64,000 nt of DNA from Occallatibacter gabretensis (GTDB lineage: Bacteria > Acidobacteriota > Terriglobia > Terriglobales > Acidobacteriaceae): assembly GCF_001449115.1 (NCBI RefSeq), contig NZ_LAIJ01000007.1, positions 1-64,000 of the forward strand, read 5' to 3'. The translations under genes were made by a program, and so were the position numbers. The notes beneath the pieces were generated by a model that was given only the letters and a program-made list of their open reading frames with translations, did not search any database and was not told the origin of the DNA. Shown here piece after piece: positions 17,918 to 28,389 of the stretch (position 1 is the first letter of the stretch; each line of letters begins with the position of its first letter).

Positions 17918-18194
17918 TATTCAGTGTGTCAGGGAGATGCAGGGCCTGTAAAGAACTGCATCGAGTCCATTTCGAGAAACGCATCCCCCTGAATACGCTG
18001 CAAATTCCGTGTTCTAGCGTTTCCTCCCATATCGGACATCGAATGGCATGGAGTCCTTCGCCTATCTCTTCAATTTCGATTGACTTTCATGGAATGAATC
18101 GGAATAGTGAAACTGAAGAAATTCCTTGGTTTATCGGTTTTCCAGTCAGCCGCGCCATTTGCTGAGATTCGCGGAGAAGTAGAGAGCGTCCTCA

Positions 18195-21100
18195 ATGCGT
18201 AGCAAGCGATCCGTCGCTCTGCAACTCTGGAAGATCGCGCTTGCGCTCGCTATCGTGGCCGCGGCATACCTGCTGCGCGCTTTCCTTGCTTGGCAATTTG
18301 GCTTCCATCTCTCGCTTTACCTCACCTATCTACCGCCCGTGATTGCCATTGCGCTGCTTCTGGGGCTGTGGCCCGGGCTGGCAGCCACCGCGGCTTCCGC
18401 TCTGGTCGTGAATCTCACCACCGTCATGCCGAAGGACTCGTCAGAGAATGTCCGGACGGGTCATCTGATCGCGTTTTTATTTTCCATTCTGACCTGCGCA
18501 GCCTTCTGCTTTATGGCCGAATATGTGCGCAGGAGCCAGGGCAGGCTGGCAGAGCTCGAGAGCGAAAATATCCTGCACGAACTCAGCGCCAAGCTGCAGG
18601 CGGCTCTTGAAAGCTCCGCGGAAGCGATGTTCATCTGCGACGCGAAAGGCAATTTCGTAGATTTCAACCAGGCATTCGCCGCCTTTCACAAATTTAAGGA
18701 TAGGTCCGAATGTCCGCGTAGGAACGCCGACTATCCCGGCTTCATGGACGTGTATTTTTTCGATGGCACGCCGGCCCCGCTGGAACAATGGGTAGTGCCC
18801 CGGGCCCTGCGCGGCGAGCAGGCAACAGGCGTGGAATACCGGCAGCGGCGCAAGGACACCGGAGAAGAGTGGGTCGGAAGTTTCAACTTCGCTCCCATTC
18901 GGGATCGCGCGGGTGATATCGTCGGCTGCGTCGTCAGCGCGCTTGACATTACAGAGCGCAAGCGAGCCGAAGAAGCTCTCAAAAGTAGCGAAGAGCTCTA
19001 CCGCAGCGTCTTTCACACCAGCACAGACGCCATGGTGATTACGCGCTTGTCCGACCGGACATACGTTGACATAAACCGCCGGTTTGCCGAGTACTTCGGA
19101 TTTACCTGCGAGGAAGCCATCGGCAAGACTTCCGTGGACATGGGCATGTGGACCGACCTCGTAGATCGCGAAGCGGTATTTTCGGCCATAAAGCAAGGAG
19201 AGGAATTTCGGGATGTTCCGGTCAAATTCCGCAAGAGCGATGGCTCTGTGCTTTGGGGATTGGTCTCCGCTGCGCCGCTCATCATTCGCGGCGAGTCCTG
19301 CATGCTTGCCTCGATTCATGATGCCACCGGAGAAAAGCTGTCAGAGGATGCCCGGCGCGCCAGCGAAGCCCGCTACCGTACTGCTTTTCAAACCAGCGCC
19401 GATGCCATGGTGATTACCCGCTTCCCCGATTGCCGGTGTATCGACATCAACGGAAGATTCACCGAATACTTCGGCTATACCCCGGTAGAGGCAGTTGGCA
19501 AAACTTCGGCCGAATTGGGGCTCTGGGCCAACCCGGCTGACCACGAGCTCCTGCTGAATGTCTTCCGCGATGGCAAAGACTGCCGTGATGTGCAGGTGGA
19601 GTTTCGCAGGCGGGACGGCTCCGCGCTCTGGGGCATGCTTTCCGCTACCCGGCTGATCGTTGACGGCGAGGAATGCCTGCTCTCCTCGGTACGCGACGTC
19701 ACGCGCGAAAGACAGGCCGAAGGTGCCCTTCGCTACAGCGAAGCACGCTATCGCGCGGCCTTTGAAACCAGCCCGGACATCATTGTCATCTCACGCATTG
19801 CCGACGGCATGTACGTAGATGTGAATCCAGCCTTCACTACCGTCACCGGATGGCAGCGCGAAGAGATCATGGGCAAATCTTCGCTGGAGCTTGATGTCTG
19901 GGCTGATTACGGCAACCGTGATGCCATGCTCGAAATCATCAGAAAGGGTGAGAGCTTCCGCGGCATCGAGGTTCAGTTCCGCAAGAAAAACGGCTCCTTG
20001 TTCTGGGGCGCAGTCTTCGCCACCACCATCGAGGTCAGTGGCGTACCCTGCCTTCTGATCCAGGTGCGCGACGTCTCGCATGAAAAAAGAGCCGAAGAAG
20101 AGATTCGCACCCTGGCCTTTTATGACCAGGTCACCGGGCTCGCCAACCGCCGTCTGCTCTTTGAGCAATTCCGCAAGAGCATCGCGCTCAGCTCGCGCAC
20201 ACACCGCAAGCGCGCCATGCTCTTCCTGGACCTGGACAATTTCAAAAGCCTCAACGATACGCGCGGCCATCATACCGGCGATCTGCTACTACGCGAAGTA
20301 GCCAACCGTCTGCAGGAGTGCGTCAACTCAGCCGACACCGTCTCACGGCTCGGCGGCGATGAATTCGTGCTTATCCTCGAAGAGCTGCACGGATATCCGG
20401 AGATTGCGGCCACGCAGGCCATGAGCGTGGCAGAAAAAATTCTCCTGCAGGTTGCGCAGCCGTATCTGCTGGAACAGGCCGAGGTCCGCACCAGCTGCAG
20501 CATCGGTATCACGGTCTTCGGCGACAACCAGGCCGATTTTCATCACGTGTTGCAGCAGGCCGATATTGCCATGTATCAGGCCAAGGCCGCGGGACGCAAT
20601 TCCATGCGCTTCTTTGCGCCGGGCCTGCAGGCTGCCGTTACCGCGCGCGCCACGCTTGAGGAGGAGATGCGTCAGGGCCTTGAGAACAAGCAATTCGTCC
20701 TCTATTTCCAGCCGCAATATCTGAATGGCAAGCTCTACGGCGCCGAAGTGCTGGTGCGCTGGCGGCATCCGCATAAGGGCCTTGTCATGCCAGGGGAGTT
20801 CATCCCATTAGCCGAGGAAACGCGTCTCATTCTGCCGCTCGGAGCCTGGGTGCTTGAGAGCGCCTGCCGCCAGATTGCCTCCTGGGCGGATCGATGCTCG
20901 GACTTCAACGTCACGATTGCCGTCAATATCAGCGCGCTTCAGTTGCGCAAAGATGATTTCGTGGCGTCCGTGCTGGATGCCATCGCGCGCACTGGAGCCA
21001 ATCCCAGCTGCCTCAAGCTGGAGCTGACGGAGTCTATGCTTATCGAAAACATTGAGGACGCCATCGCCAAGATGGCCGCGCTCAAAGAGCATGGCATCCG

Positions 21101-21434
21101 ATTTGCTCTCGACGACTTCGGCACCGGCTACTCATCTCTGGCGTATCTCAAGCGGCTGCCGCTCTCGCAGATCAAGATCGACCGCTCGTTTGTGCGCGAT
21201 CTTCTCGAAGACCCCAGCAGCGGCGCCATCGCGAGTATTGTCATTGCGCTCGGTAAAGAGATGGGGTTGCGCGTCCTGGCCGAGGGAGTCGAGACCCGCG
21301 AACAGCGCGAGGCCCTCCAGGCCCTCGGGTGCTACCTTCACCAGGGCTATCTTTATGGGCCGCCGCTGCCGCCGGAAGACTTCGAGCAGCTGCTGCTCGA
21401 ATGTGCTGGCAATCCTCACCAGCAACAGGCATGA
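18195..21434 (+). CDS. Membrane-bound multi-PAS GGDEF-EAL protein
   Basis: 1079 residues. The N-terminus has about four membrane helices in the style of KdpD/DUF4118 sensors (residues about 10-115). Four PAS units follow; the second, third and fourth are clearly related repeats, each starting YR(S/T/A)xF and having the GKTS or GKSS loop. The GGDEF motif at 720-724 is intact, so cyclase activity is possible. In the EAL domain the signature is EVL (851-853), but LTESM, DDFGTGYSSL, KIDRSFV and AEGVET are all present, so c-di-GMP phosphodiesterase activity is likely. It is a sensor that can make or degrade c-di-GMP. Confidence 0.93.
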   Translation: MRSKRSVALQLWKIALALAIVAAAYLLRAFLAWQFGFHLSLYLTYLPPVIAIALLLGLWPGLAATAASALVVNLTTVMPKDSSENVRTGHLIAFLFSILTCAAFCFMAEYVRRSQGRLAELESENILHELSAKLQAALESSAEAMFICDAKGNFVDFNQAFAAFHKFKDRSECPRRNADYPGFMDVYFFDGTPAPLEQWVVPRALRGEQATGVEYRQRRKDTGEEWVGSFNFAPIRDRAGDIVGCVVSALDITERKRAEEALKSSEELYRSVFHTSTDAMVITRLSDRTYVDINRRFAEYFGFTCEEAIGKTSVDMGMWTDLVDREAVFSAIKQGEEFRDVPVKFRKSDGSVLWGLVSAAPLIIRGESCMLASIHDATGEKLSEDARRASEARYRTAFQTSADAMVITRFPDCRCIDINGRFTEYFGYTPVEAVGKTSAELGLWANPADHELLLNVFRDGKDCRDVQVEFRRRDGSALWGMLSATRLIVDGEECLLSSVRDVTRERQAEGALRYSEARYRAAFETSPDIIVISRIADGMYVDVNPAFTTVTGWQREEIMGKSSLELDVWADYGNRDAMLEIIRKGESFRGIEVQFRKKNGSLFWGAVFATTIEVSGVPCLLIQVRDVSHEKRAEEEIRTLAFYDQVTGLANRRLLFEQFRKSIALSSRTHRKRAMLFLDLDNFKSLNDTRGHHTGDLLLREVANRLQECVNSADTVSRLGGDEFVLILEELHGYPEIAATQAMSVAEKILLQVAQPYLLEQAEVRTSCSIGITVFGDNQADFHHVLQQADIAMYQAKAAGRNSMRFFAPGLQAAVTARATLEEEMRQGLENKQFVLYFQPQYLNGKLYGAEVLVRWRHPHKGLVMPGEFIPLAEETRLILPLGAWVLESACRQIASWADRCSDFNVTIAVNISALQLRKDDFVASVLDAIARTGANPSCLKLELTESMLIENIEDAIAKMAALKEHGIRFALDDFGTGYSSLAYLKRLPLSQIKIDRSFVRDLLEDPSSGAIASIVIALGKEMGLRVLAEGVETREQREALQALGCYLHQGYLYGPPLPPEDFEQLLLECAGNPHQQQA

Positions 21435-21642
21435 AATCCTTACACATCAAGCTCATCTGTATTCAGCCTGATATCTCTTGCTTCGATCACAGATGAGGAT
21501 GCGGCCTGAATGCCTGAAAAATGGCTTTGACAAATTATTCCTTTCGATTCAGTATTTGTGGCATTGGAAAGCGCATCTAATCATCTACCGATGAATTGGT
21601 GTGCGACTGCCAGGAGTTCTATAGCTCGCAAGGAGAACCTCG

Positions 21643-22344
21643 ATGAAAGCAAAAAAGCATTTTCTTTTCCTGTTTCTGTTATGTCTGCCGTCGCTCAAGC
21701 TATTCGCCGCGGATAATACTGCAGACCTCAACCAGAGGATCAAAGACGCCAGAGATGTGATACGGCAGATCATGATGACGCCGGACAAAGCCATTCCCAA
21801 CAGCATCGCGCGTCAGGCCACCTGTGTCGGCGTCATCCCTAGCGTGAAAAAAGCGGCGTTCATTGTGGGCGCCTCATACGGTCAGGGTGTTGTTACCTGC
21901 CGCACCAGCACAGGCTGGAGCGCACCCGTGTTCATCCGTCTGGCTGGAGGCAGTGTCGGTTTTCAAATCGGCGGCCAGGCAACCGATCTCGTCCTCGTAG
22001 CGGTCAATGACAAGGGATTTCAGGACTTGCTCAAGTCGAAGTTCAAGATCGGCGCTGATGCTGCTGCATCAGCAGGCCCGGTCGGACGGAATGCGGCAGC
22101 ATCAACTGACATAGCGATGAATGCGGAACTGCTGACCTATTCGCGCTCCAAAGGGTTGTTTGCCGGTGTCGACCTGAACGGCGCGGTAGTCTCGCAAAAC
22201 ACCGACGACACCAAAACTCTCTATGGCGGAACCGAGGATAATTTCCAGCACATTCTGCACGGCGCAGTTCCAGTTCCGCCGGCAGCGGCCTCGTTTGTGG
22301 CGACCGTTGGGCAATACTTCCACGCAGCCCATGCTGGAAAGTAA
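21643..22344 (+). CDS. Exported SYLF (Ysc84-like) lipid-binding protein
   Basis: 233 residues with a clean signal peptide ending KLFAA. The SYLF pattern is visible: PNSIARQATCVGVIPSV, then GASYGQGVVTCR, WSAPVFIRLAGGSVGFQIG, and YSRSKGLFAGVDLNGAVV. Proteins of this family bind phosphoinositides in eukaryotes; the bacterial role is not known. It precedes a GlsB-type and a ferritin-like gene, all with their own ribosome binding sites, which suggests a stress-related set. Confidence 0.88.
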   Translation: MKAKKHFLFLFLLCLPSLKLFAADNTADLNQRIKDARDVIRQIMMTPDKAIPNSIARQATCVGVIPSVKKAAFIVGASYGQGVVTCRTSTGWSAPVFIRLAGGSVGFQIGGQATDLVLVAVNDKGFQDLLKSKFKIGADAAASAGPVGRNAAASTDIAMNAELLTYSRSKGLFAGVDLNGAVVSQNTDDTKTLYGGTEDNFQHILHGAVPVPPAAASFVATVGQYFHAAHAGK

Positions 22345-22446
22345 CAATCCGCGCGTGTTCTGGATTTCTATGCCGGAATAACTCACAGCCAGGGGATGCT
22401 TAAGCGTCCCTTGGCAACGCGGTACTGAAGAAGTTAGGAGTTGTAC

Positions 22447-22707
22447 ATGTTCATTCTCTGGTGGATCATCGTTGGACTCATCGCCGGTTTCATTACCGGG
22501 AAGCTGATGAAAGGTAGCGGCTATGGCGCAATCATGGACATCGTGATTGGCATCGTCGGAGCGCTTGTGGGTGGCTTCATCATGCGCTCCCTCGGCTATG
22601 CCGGTCGGGGCGGCATGATCTATACCATCATTGTGGCAATCGCTGGCGCCGTAGTTCTGACGTTGCTGCTTCGCCTCCTTACCGGGAATAGATCCAGGAA
22701 TCTTTAA
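22447..22707 (+). CDS. GlsB/YeaQ/YmgE family membrane protein
   Basis: 86 residues from the ATG at 22447 with AGGAG 6 nt upstream (a TTG two codons earlier is not preferred). Three glycine-rich hydrophobic helices, including LIAGFITGKLMKG and IVIGIVGALVGGFI, match the transglycosylase-associated GlsB family. These are small inner-membrane proteins linked to general stress. The molecular role is unknown. Confidence 0.93.
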   Translation: MFILWWIIVGLIAGFITGKLMKGSGYGAIMDIVIGIVGALVGGFIMRSLGYAGRGGMIYTIIVAIAGAVVLTLLLRLLTGNRSRNL

Positions 22708-22908
22708 CGCATCCAGCGGTAGAAGGATTGAATCCGTAGGGCTACTGAAACAAAGACAGCAGTCCCAAATCTGCAAGCTGCGTTGATGAGCCAGGCAACC
22801 GTCCACACCGCAGCTTGCTCAAACTCAGAATGGGTGGCAGTCTCTCAATAAAGAACAGCGTAAAGAAATTTCACTATTGAACCGGAAGAAAATAACCCAG
22901 GAGTGACT

Positions 22909-23406
22909 ATGGCAAAGAAAGATGCTGACGTTCGAGGAACCACGCCCGGTACGGGTAAAAAGATAACGCGCGAGTCTTTTACGGCTGCATTAAACGAAGA
23001 CCTCTCACGCGAGTATCAGGCAATCATTGCGTATGTAAACTACTCACAGGTCCTCAAGGGCGCAGCCTATATGAACATTGCAGATGAGCTGGCCATTCAT
23101 GCCACGGAAGAGCTTGCTCATGCTTTGCAGCTCGCCAACCACATCGATTATCTGGGCGGCATGCCCTCAGTCACGCCGAAACCTGTCAAGACCTCTGAAA
23201 AAGCGGAGGAGATGCTCAGGTTCGATCTGGACAATGAGAGGGAAACGATTCGTAATTACCGGCGGCGCGTCAAGCAGGCAGAAGAGCTGGATGAGTACGC
23301 AATTGCCGAAAGCCTGCGCACTATTCTGGTGCAGGAACAGGATCATCTTGTCTCTCTGGCCACCGCCCTGGGCATTGACCCGCCCAATCCTGGAATTGCC
23401 GATTAG
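22909..23406 (+). CDS. Ferritin-like (bacterioferritin-type) protein
   Basis: 165 residues from the ATG at 22909; AGGAG lies 5 nt upstream. The sequence is a four-helix bundle with diiron-type ligands: NEDLSREYQAI, then HATEELAHALQL, and later EQDHLVSL. It resembles the short bacterioferritin or ferritin-like DUF2202/rubrerythrin-type proteins without a rubredoxin domain. It probably binds iron in the cytosol or protects against oxidative stress. A strong terminator follows. Confidence 0.85.
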   Translation: MAKKDADVRGTTPGTGKKITRESFTAALNEDLSREYQAIIAYVNYSQVLKGAAYMNIADELAIHATEELAHALQLANHIDYLGGMPSVTPKPVKTSEKAEEMLRFDLDNERETIRNYRRRVKQAEELDEYAIAESLRTILVQEQDHLVSLATALGIDPPNPGIAD

Positions 23407-23437
23407 GACGAATGTCCGAACACAATCGATCGCCAAC

Positions 23438-23482
23438 AACTCAGCCACGAAAAATCTCCATTTTTCGTGGCTGAGTTTTCTT
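23438..23482 (+). terminator. Strong intrinsic terminator after the ferritin-like gene
   Basis: A perfect 17-bp stem (23438-23454 with 23461-23477), loop TCTCCA, followed by TTCTT. The stem itself ends in A and T runs, so it can act on both strands. Confidence 0.92.
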
Positions 23483-23600
23483 ATGGCAGATCAATCTGTT
23501 CGGGGATGCGAACCAGCAATCAAATGACAACGCCCCCCGCTGCGGCGTGCTACATTGCTATCCATCTAAGCACGCACACCCACTCCCAAAGGGAAAACCG

Positions 23601-25685
23601 ATGAACTGTTCTCGCATTGCATCCGCTCTGCTGCTTGCAGCCGGAATCATTTTCACTGCCAGTGCCCAAACCACCGGAGCCCAATCGAATCCTGACAAGC
23701 CCGCGCCACCACCCGAGGCCAAAAGCTTCGATCTCTCCGCCATCGACAAAACCGCGGACCCCTGCACCGACTTCTACCAGTACTCCTGCGGCAACTGGAA
23801 CAAGGCCAATCCCATTCCCGCCGACCAGGTCCGCTGGGCGCGCAGCTTCTCGCTGCTTGGGGAACGCAATCGCTATCTCCTCTGGCAGGAGCTGGACGCA
23901 GCGTCGAAGGATCCCAAAACTCCGCTGCAGAAAAAATTCGGCGACTACTATGCCGCCTGCATGAACACCGATCTCGTGGAGCAGAAGGGTCTCGAGCCGC
24001 TCAAGCCTGCGCTCGACCGCATTGCCGCCTTGAACGATCCGCATAAGCTCGCCACCCTTGCCGGCGAACTGGCGGCTCACGGCGAACCCGCGCCCTTCTT
24101 CCGCTTCGGCGTCTCGCAGGACGAGAAGGACTCAAGCAAACAAATCGCCACCGTCGGCCAGTCCGGCCTTTCGCTCCCCGATCGCGACTACTATCTCGTC
24201 GACCGATTCGCAAAGATCCGCGATAAGTACAAAGATCACCTGACCAAAATGTTTACGCTGGCTGGCGACACGCCGGACGCCGCCGCCAAAGAAGCCGACA
24301 GCGTGCTGCGCATTGAAACCGCGCTGGCCAAGGCTTCCATGAGCCGCGTCGCCATGCGCGACCCCGAGGCCCGCTACCACATCTACACCGTCGCCGACTT
24401 CCAGAAACTCACGCCCGACTTCGACTTCTCCATCTACTTCAAGGATGTAAAGATAGGCAGCTTCGACACGCTCAACGTCACCACGCCGGACTTCTTCAAG
24501 TCGCTCAACGGCCTCATCACCTCCGAGCCGGTCGATGCCTGGAAGTCTTATCTGCGCTGGCACACCATCCACGCCGTTGCATCGAACCTGCCCAAGGCGT
24601 ATTTCGACGAAAACTTCGCCTTCTTCGGCAAGGTGCTCGCAGGCCAGAAAGAACCCACCCCGCGCTGGAAGCAGTGCACGCAGATGACCGACATGGCGCT
24701 CGGCGAAGCCGTCGGCCAGGACTGGGTCAAGCAGAACTTCCCACCCCAGGCTAAAGCCAAGATGGACCAGCTCGTTGCCCCCCTCGAAAAATCCCTCGGC
24801 GACGACATCAAAACCCTGCCCTGGATGAGCGACGAGACCAAGAAAGCCGCGCAGGAAAAGCTCTCGCTGATCCGCAACAAGATCGGCTACCCGGAAAAAT
24901 GGCGCAGCTATGCCGCTCTCGAAGTCAAGCGCGACGATCTCATCGGCAACGTCCGTCACGACGCCATCTTCCAGCGCAACTACAACCTCTCCAAGCTCGG
25001 CAAGCCCGTCAACGAGAAGGAGTGGGGCATGACGCCGCCTACCGTCAACGCCTACTACAGCCCGTCCATGAATGACATCAACTTCCCTGCCGGCATTCTG
25101 CAGCCGCCATTCTTTGATGCCTCCATCGATCCAGCCGTGAACTTCGGCGGCATCGGCGTCGTCATCGGCCATGAGATGACCCACGGCTTTGACGACGAAG
25201 GCTCCAAGTACGATGGCAAGGGCAACCTGCGCGAGTGGCAGACCGCCGAAGACCGCAAGAAGTTCGTCGAACGCACCGACTGCGAAGTAGCCGAATACAG
25301 CGGCTTTGAGACCTCGCCCGCGCATGATGGCATGACCGCGCAGAACCTCAACGGCAAGCTCACCCTCGGCGAAAACACCGCCGACAATGGCGGCCTCCGC
25401 ATCGCCTATCTCGCGCTCCTCGACACCCTCGCCGCCGAACATAAGTCCATCGACGACAAGATCGACGGCTACACCGAAAAGCAGCGCTACTTCCTGGGCT
25501 TCGCGCAGGTATGGTGCGAAAACCAGACCGACCAGTCCGCCCGCCAGCGTGCCCTCACCGACCCGCACTCCACCGGCAAGTGGCGCGTCAACGGCGCCGT
25601 GCAGAACTTCGACGAGTTCGGCAAAGCCTTCAGCTGCACCAAGGGCCAGCCCATGTACCCAACAAACTCCTGCCGCGTCTGGTAG
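23601..25685 (+). CDS. Secreted M13 family metallopeptidase (neprilysin-like)
   Basis: 694 residues from the ATG at 23601 with a signal peptide. The zinc site is HEMTH (H524, E525, H528) and ENTAD (E591, D595). The family features NAYYSP, the paired DPCTDFYQYSCGNW near the N-terminus and the terminal CRVW are all present. It cleaves peptides on the amino side of hydrophobic residues in the periplasm or outside. The full length and intact motifs suggest an active enzyme. Confidence 0.96.
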   Translation: MNCSRIASALLLAAGIIFTASAQTTGAQSNPDKPAPPPEAKSFDLSAIDKTADPCTDFYQYSCGNWNKANPIPADQVRWARSFSLLGERNRYLLWQELDAASKDPKTPLQKKFGDYYAACMNTDLVEQKGLEPLKPALDRIAALNDPHKLATLAGELAAHGEPAPFFRFGVSQDEKDSSKQIATVGQSGLSLPDRDYYLVDRFAKIRDKYKDHLTKMFTLAGDTPDAAAKEADSVLRIETALAKASMSRVAMRDPEARYHIYTVADFQKLTPDFDFSIYFKDVKIGSFDTLNVTTPDFFKSLNGLITSEPVDAWKSYLRWHTIHAVASNLPKAYFDENFAFFGKVLAGQKEPTPRWKQCTQMTDMALGEAVGQDWVKQNFPPQAKAKMDQLVAPLEKSLGDDIKTLPWMSDETKKAAQEKLSLIRNKIGYPEKWRSYAALEVKRDDLIGNVRHDAIFQRNYNLSKLGKPVNEKEWGMTPPTVNAYYSPSMNDINFPAGILQPPFFDASIDPAVNFGGIGVVIGHEMTHGFDDEGSKYDGKGNLREWQTAEDRKKFVERTDCEVAEYSGFETSPAHDGMTAQNLNGKLTLGENTADNGGLRIAYLALLDTLAAEHKSIDDKIDGYTEKQRYFLGFAQVWCENQTDQSARQRALTDPHSTGKWRVNGAVQNFDEFGKAFSCTKGQPMYPTNSCRVW

Positions 25686-25693
25686 CAGCAAAA

Positions 25694-25738
25694 GCAAGCC
25701 CCGGCGAATATATCATTCACCGGGGCTTGCCTTGGTCT
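25694..25738. terminator. Terminator between convergent genes
   Basis: An 11-bp perfect stem GCAAGCCCCGG/CCGGGGCTTGC (25694-25704 with 25720-25730); the loop adds GAAT/ATTC pairs. It lies between the M13 gene and a minus-strand lipoprotein gene and probably serves both. Confidence 0.8.
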
Positions 25739-25761
25739 TTTCTATATCAGCGAATGGAACA

Positions 25762-28347
25762 TCACGGCCCGGGTACAGCCACAACTTGGTGCCCCGCTGC
25801 AAAAACGACCGTTGATCCAGCCACCGCCCCAAATCCAATGTTCTGGGACACCGGCACCTGCACCTGCCATAAAAGCTCGCCCGACGGCAGCGAGTAAATG
25901 CTGTTGGTGGATGGATCGTAAGCCTGCCCAGGCGAGGGGAACTGAAGGCAAGCTGGACACCGGAAAGCGCCCTCCATCGTGATCGGCACTGTCGACAGAA
26001 CTGCTCCGGTGGGATCGACAATCGAAAACCCCGAAACATAAGGCCCCTCCCCCTGCGACTGATCATCCGTATAATTTGCGACAAACAGATGCCCGTTATC
26101 GAGCCACCCCAGCCCGGTGCCGACTGCCGCTGAAATCAACTCGCCATTACGGTAAATATTCGTCGCGTAGCCTGATGCCACGTTAGCATCGCTAACAGTT
26201 GAACTTGCAATCAGCGTCCCATCCGGAGAAAGCACGATCGCCGAACCGCTCCCTGTATCGGAGAAAACCGTGGAGCCATTCTGAAGGTTCGTGACCGTGC
26301 GGGAGTACTCCATCTGTGTCGTCAACCCAGGGCTGGTGTTCTGCAATACCTGACCTAGGACCGTACCCGAACCGGAAAGGGTGAAGTTGATGAGATACGG
26401 GTTTGTGTAAGAGATGCTTTGGCTCGGCGTAGTCGATGGAAGCGAATACAGATTCAGCATTTGATTAGCCGCAAACGGAGTCTCCAGAGCTTCGCCAGCC
26501 GCGGCCAGAACCATACTACCGTCAGTTGAAAGACTGAGATTGTTGGCAAAGAAGTCGATGGACTCCATCTGCGTAGCAGTCGCCGGATTGAAGATAAGAA
26601 CTTTTCCGATTGCAGTCGACACCGCCGCCAGGTTCGAAGAGCCCGCAATGCCAGAGACCGCGCCATATCCAAAGTAACGGCGTGTCGATGCTAAGCTCGC
26701 GCCATCCACCAGAACGCCACTACCGTTTCCCGCGATCCACTGCAAGGCCGACGCAGCCCCAAACGAACTCAGATTGCCAATCGGCGGAATTGGAAAGTCC
26801 GAACTCACAGGCGCCGAACCGGAGAGATCAATAACATGCACCGTCGAATCTTGTATTGGAAGGACCGCAATGCTGCTTCCTGAAGCGACGTATGTGTAAG
26901 AGAAGTCCGGCGAGAAGGAGAACACCTGCATCGGAGTGGCGCTGCCGCCTACCGCGTAGACGCTCACCCCAGGCGGATAGCCTCCCGCAGTCCAGAACCA
27001 GTTCCCTTGTCCCGTTAGATTGGTCGTCGAGGGAAGCGTGACCAACTCTTGCTGCACCGCTCCGCTCGAATAAACCCAGACCGTATTGCTCAGGTTGGTC
27101 AGGAATCTGTGCCCATCCAGGAACCATGAATTGAAAGTGCCGGAAAACTGCGCGCTGACTACGGACTTTCCGCTTGGGAGCGAATCCGTTTCAATCACAT
27201 TCGCGCCGGAAGGCCCGCCAGCAAGCTGTATCTGCCCCGGAGCCGCAAACGCATTAGCGGCATGGTAGTCTCCCGACAAACTGAAGACTTGCTCCCCTGT
27301 CGATGACCAGGCAGTAAGAGAAGTCGCAGTGCCCGCGCACAGATAGCTCCCATCGGAAGCCAGCTTCCACCAGGTTGGCGAAGGAACCGACAAAATCTGA
27401 TGACCGTCCACCACGGAATACATCTGCAATTGCTGTGCCGTGCCAACCACCGCAACCTGCCCGGCAAGATCAATCTGATTCAATGCCGGAGTGCCAACCC
27501 CAAGTGAGGTAACAGCCCCATCTCCGCTCGTAATAATGGAGCCCAAGCCATAATTCCAGAGCACCCAGTGACCAGATGTATCTTCACTCAACACATTATT
27601 CGCGTTCTCGCGTATGGCGAGAATCGGGCTTCCATGCCCCTGTTCCAGCAGAACCGTCTGGTTCACATTCACCGCAACGGTCAGTTGCGCCGTCGTGCTT
27701 CCACTGGAATTCTCGGCTGTAACTGTGTAAACAGTCGCCGGAGAAGCCGAAAGCGGAGTGCCGGAAACAATGCCGCTGGTAGGATCAAGCGTCAGACCGG
27801 CAGGCAGAGCAGGAGCGATTGAAAATCCCGCAACAGTTCCGGTGAAGGTGGGTACATCAGGCTGCATCGGCGTACGAAAGGTATCATTGACAACCGGCAC
27901 GGCATAGGCCAGGTTGGCAGGAACAGCAGGGGGAGCAGCCGCAATGGCAATCGTCAACGTCACGGTAACGGATCCCGCCGAGTTCGCTGCTGTAATTACG
28001 TAGTTCGCTGAAGCTGCTGCCGTCGTCGGCGTTCCGGACACGGCTCCCGTGTTAACGTCCATCATCAGCCCGCCCGGCAACGCGGGGGTTGCGGAAAACG
28101 TGACACTGCTGGTCCCCGATACAGCAGCGGGGTCCATAATAATTGGCATGCCAACCATTCCAGATATGGCGTCCGTCGCATAGGTCAGAGTATTTGGCGC
28201 CGTTACCACAGGAGCGGGGGGCGTATTGCCACCGCCGGTCATCTTCGAAGATCCCCCGCAGCCCGTCAATATTGCGCCAATGATCGCCAGAACTGCGGCA
28301 AGCACGGCCAAACGCCCGCCATTCCCCCCGGTATCAGCCCGTTTCAT
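25762..28347 (-). CDS. Lipoprotein with Ig-like repeats and a beta-propeller
   Basis: About 861 residues from the ATG at 28347, which gives a 30-residue lipoprotein signal ending LTGC. Earlier starts at 28389 and 28431 are possible. Two Ig-like He_PIG/cadherin-type units follow, each with a PALPxGLxxDxxxGxxSGTP pattern. The rest looks like a WD40/YVTN-type propeller with repeats such as GSPILAIRENANN. It is an outer-membrane-anchored surface protein; binding of protein or sugar is plausible but unproven. It is the largest of the four lipoprotein propellers here. Confidence 0.8.
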   Translation of the reverse strand: MKRADTGGNGGRLAVLAAVLAIIGAILTGCGGSSKMTGGGNTPPAPVVTAPNTLTYATDAISGMVGMPIIMDPAAVSGTSSVTFSATPALPGGLMMDVNTGAVSGTPTTAAASANYVITAANSAGSVTVTLTIAIAAAPPAVPANLAYAVPVVNDTFRTPMQPDVPTFTGTVAGFSIAPALPAGLTLDPTSGIVSGTPLSASPATVYTVTAENSSGSTTAQLTVAVNVNQTVLLEQGHGSPILAIRENANNVLSEDTSGHWVLWNYGLGSIITSGDGAVTSLGVGTPALNQIDLAGQVAVVGTAQQLQMYSVVDGHQILSVPSPTWWKLASDGSYLCAGTATSLTAWSSTGEQVFSLSGDYHAANAFAAPGQIQLAGGPSGANVIETDSLPSGKSVVSAQFSGTFNSWFLDGHRFLTNLSNTVWVYSSGAVQQELVTLPSTTNLTGQGNWFWTAGGYPPGVSVYAVGGSATPMQVFSFSPDFSYTYVASGSSIAVLPIQDSTVHVIDLSGSAPVSSDFPIPPIGNLSSFGAASALQWIAGNGSGVLVDGASLASTRRYFGYGAVSGIAGSSNLAAVSTAIGKVLIFNPATATQMESIDFFANNLSLSTDGSMVLAAAGEALETPFAANQMLNLYSLPSTTPSQSISYTNPYLINFTLSGSGTVLGQVLQNTSPGLTTQMEYSRTVTNLQNGSTVFSDTGSGSAIVLSPDGTLIASSTVSDANVASGYATNIYRNGELISAAVGTGLGWLDNGHLFVANYTDDQSQGEGPYVSGFSIVDPTGAVLSTVPITMEGAFRCPACLQFPSPGQAYDPSTNSIYSLPSGELLWQVQVPVSQNIGFGAVAGSTVVFAAGHQVVAVPGP

Positions 28348-28389
28348 GCTCACAAGCCCTGCGCGCACACGCTCAGCACTCTCACCCAT

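Noticed and set aside
24132..25697. A 521-codon open frame antisense to the M13 peptidase
   Set aside because: It is a GC-driven shadow; the plus-strand peptidase has all family motifs.
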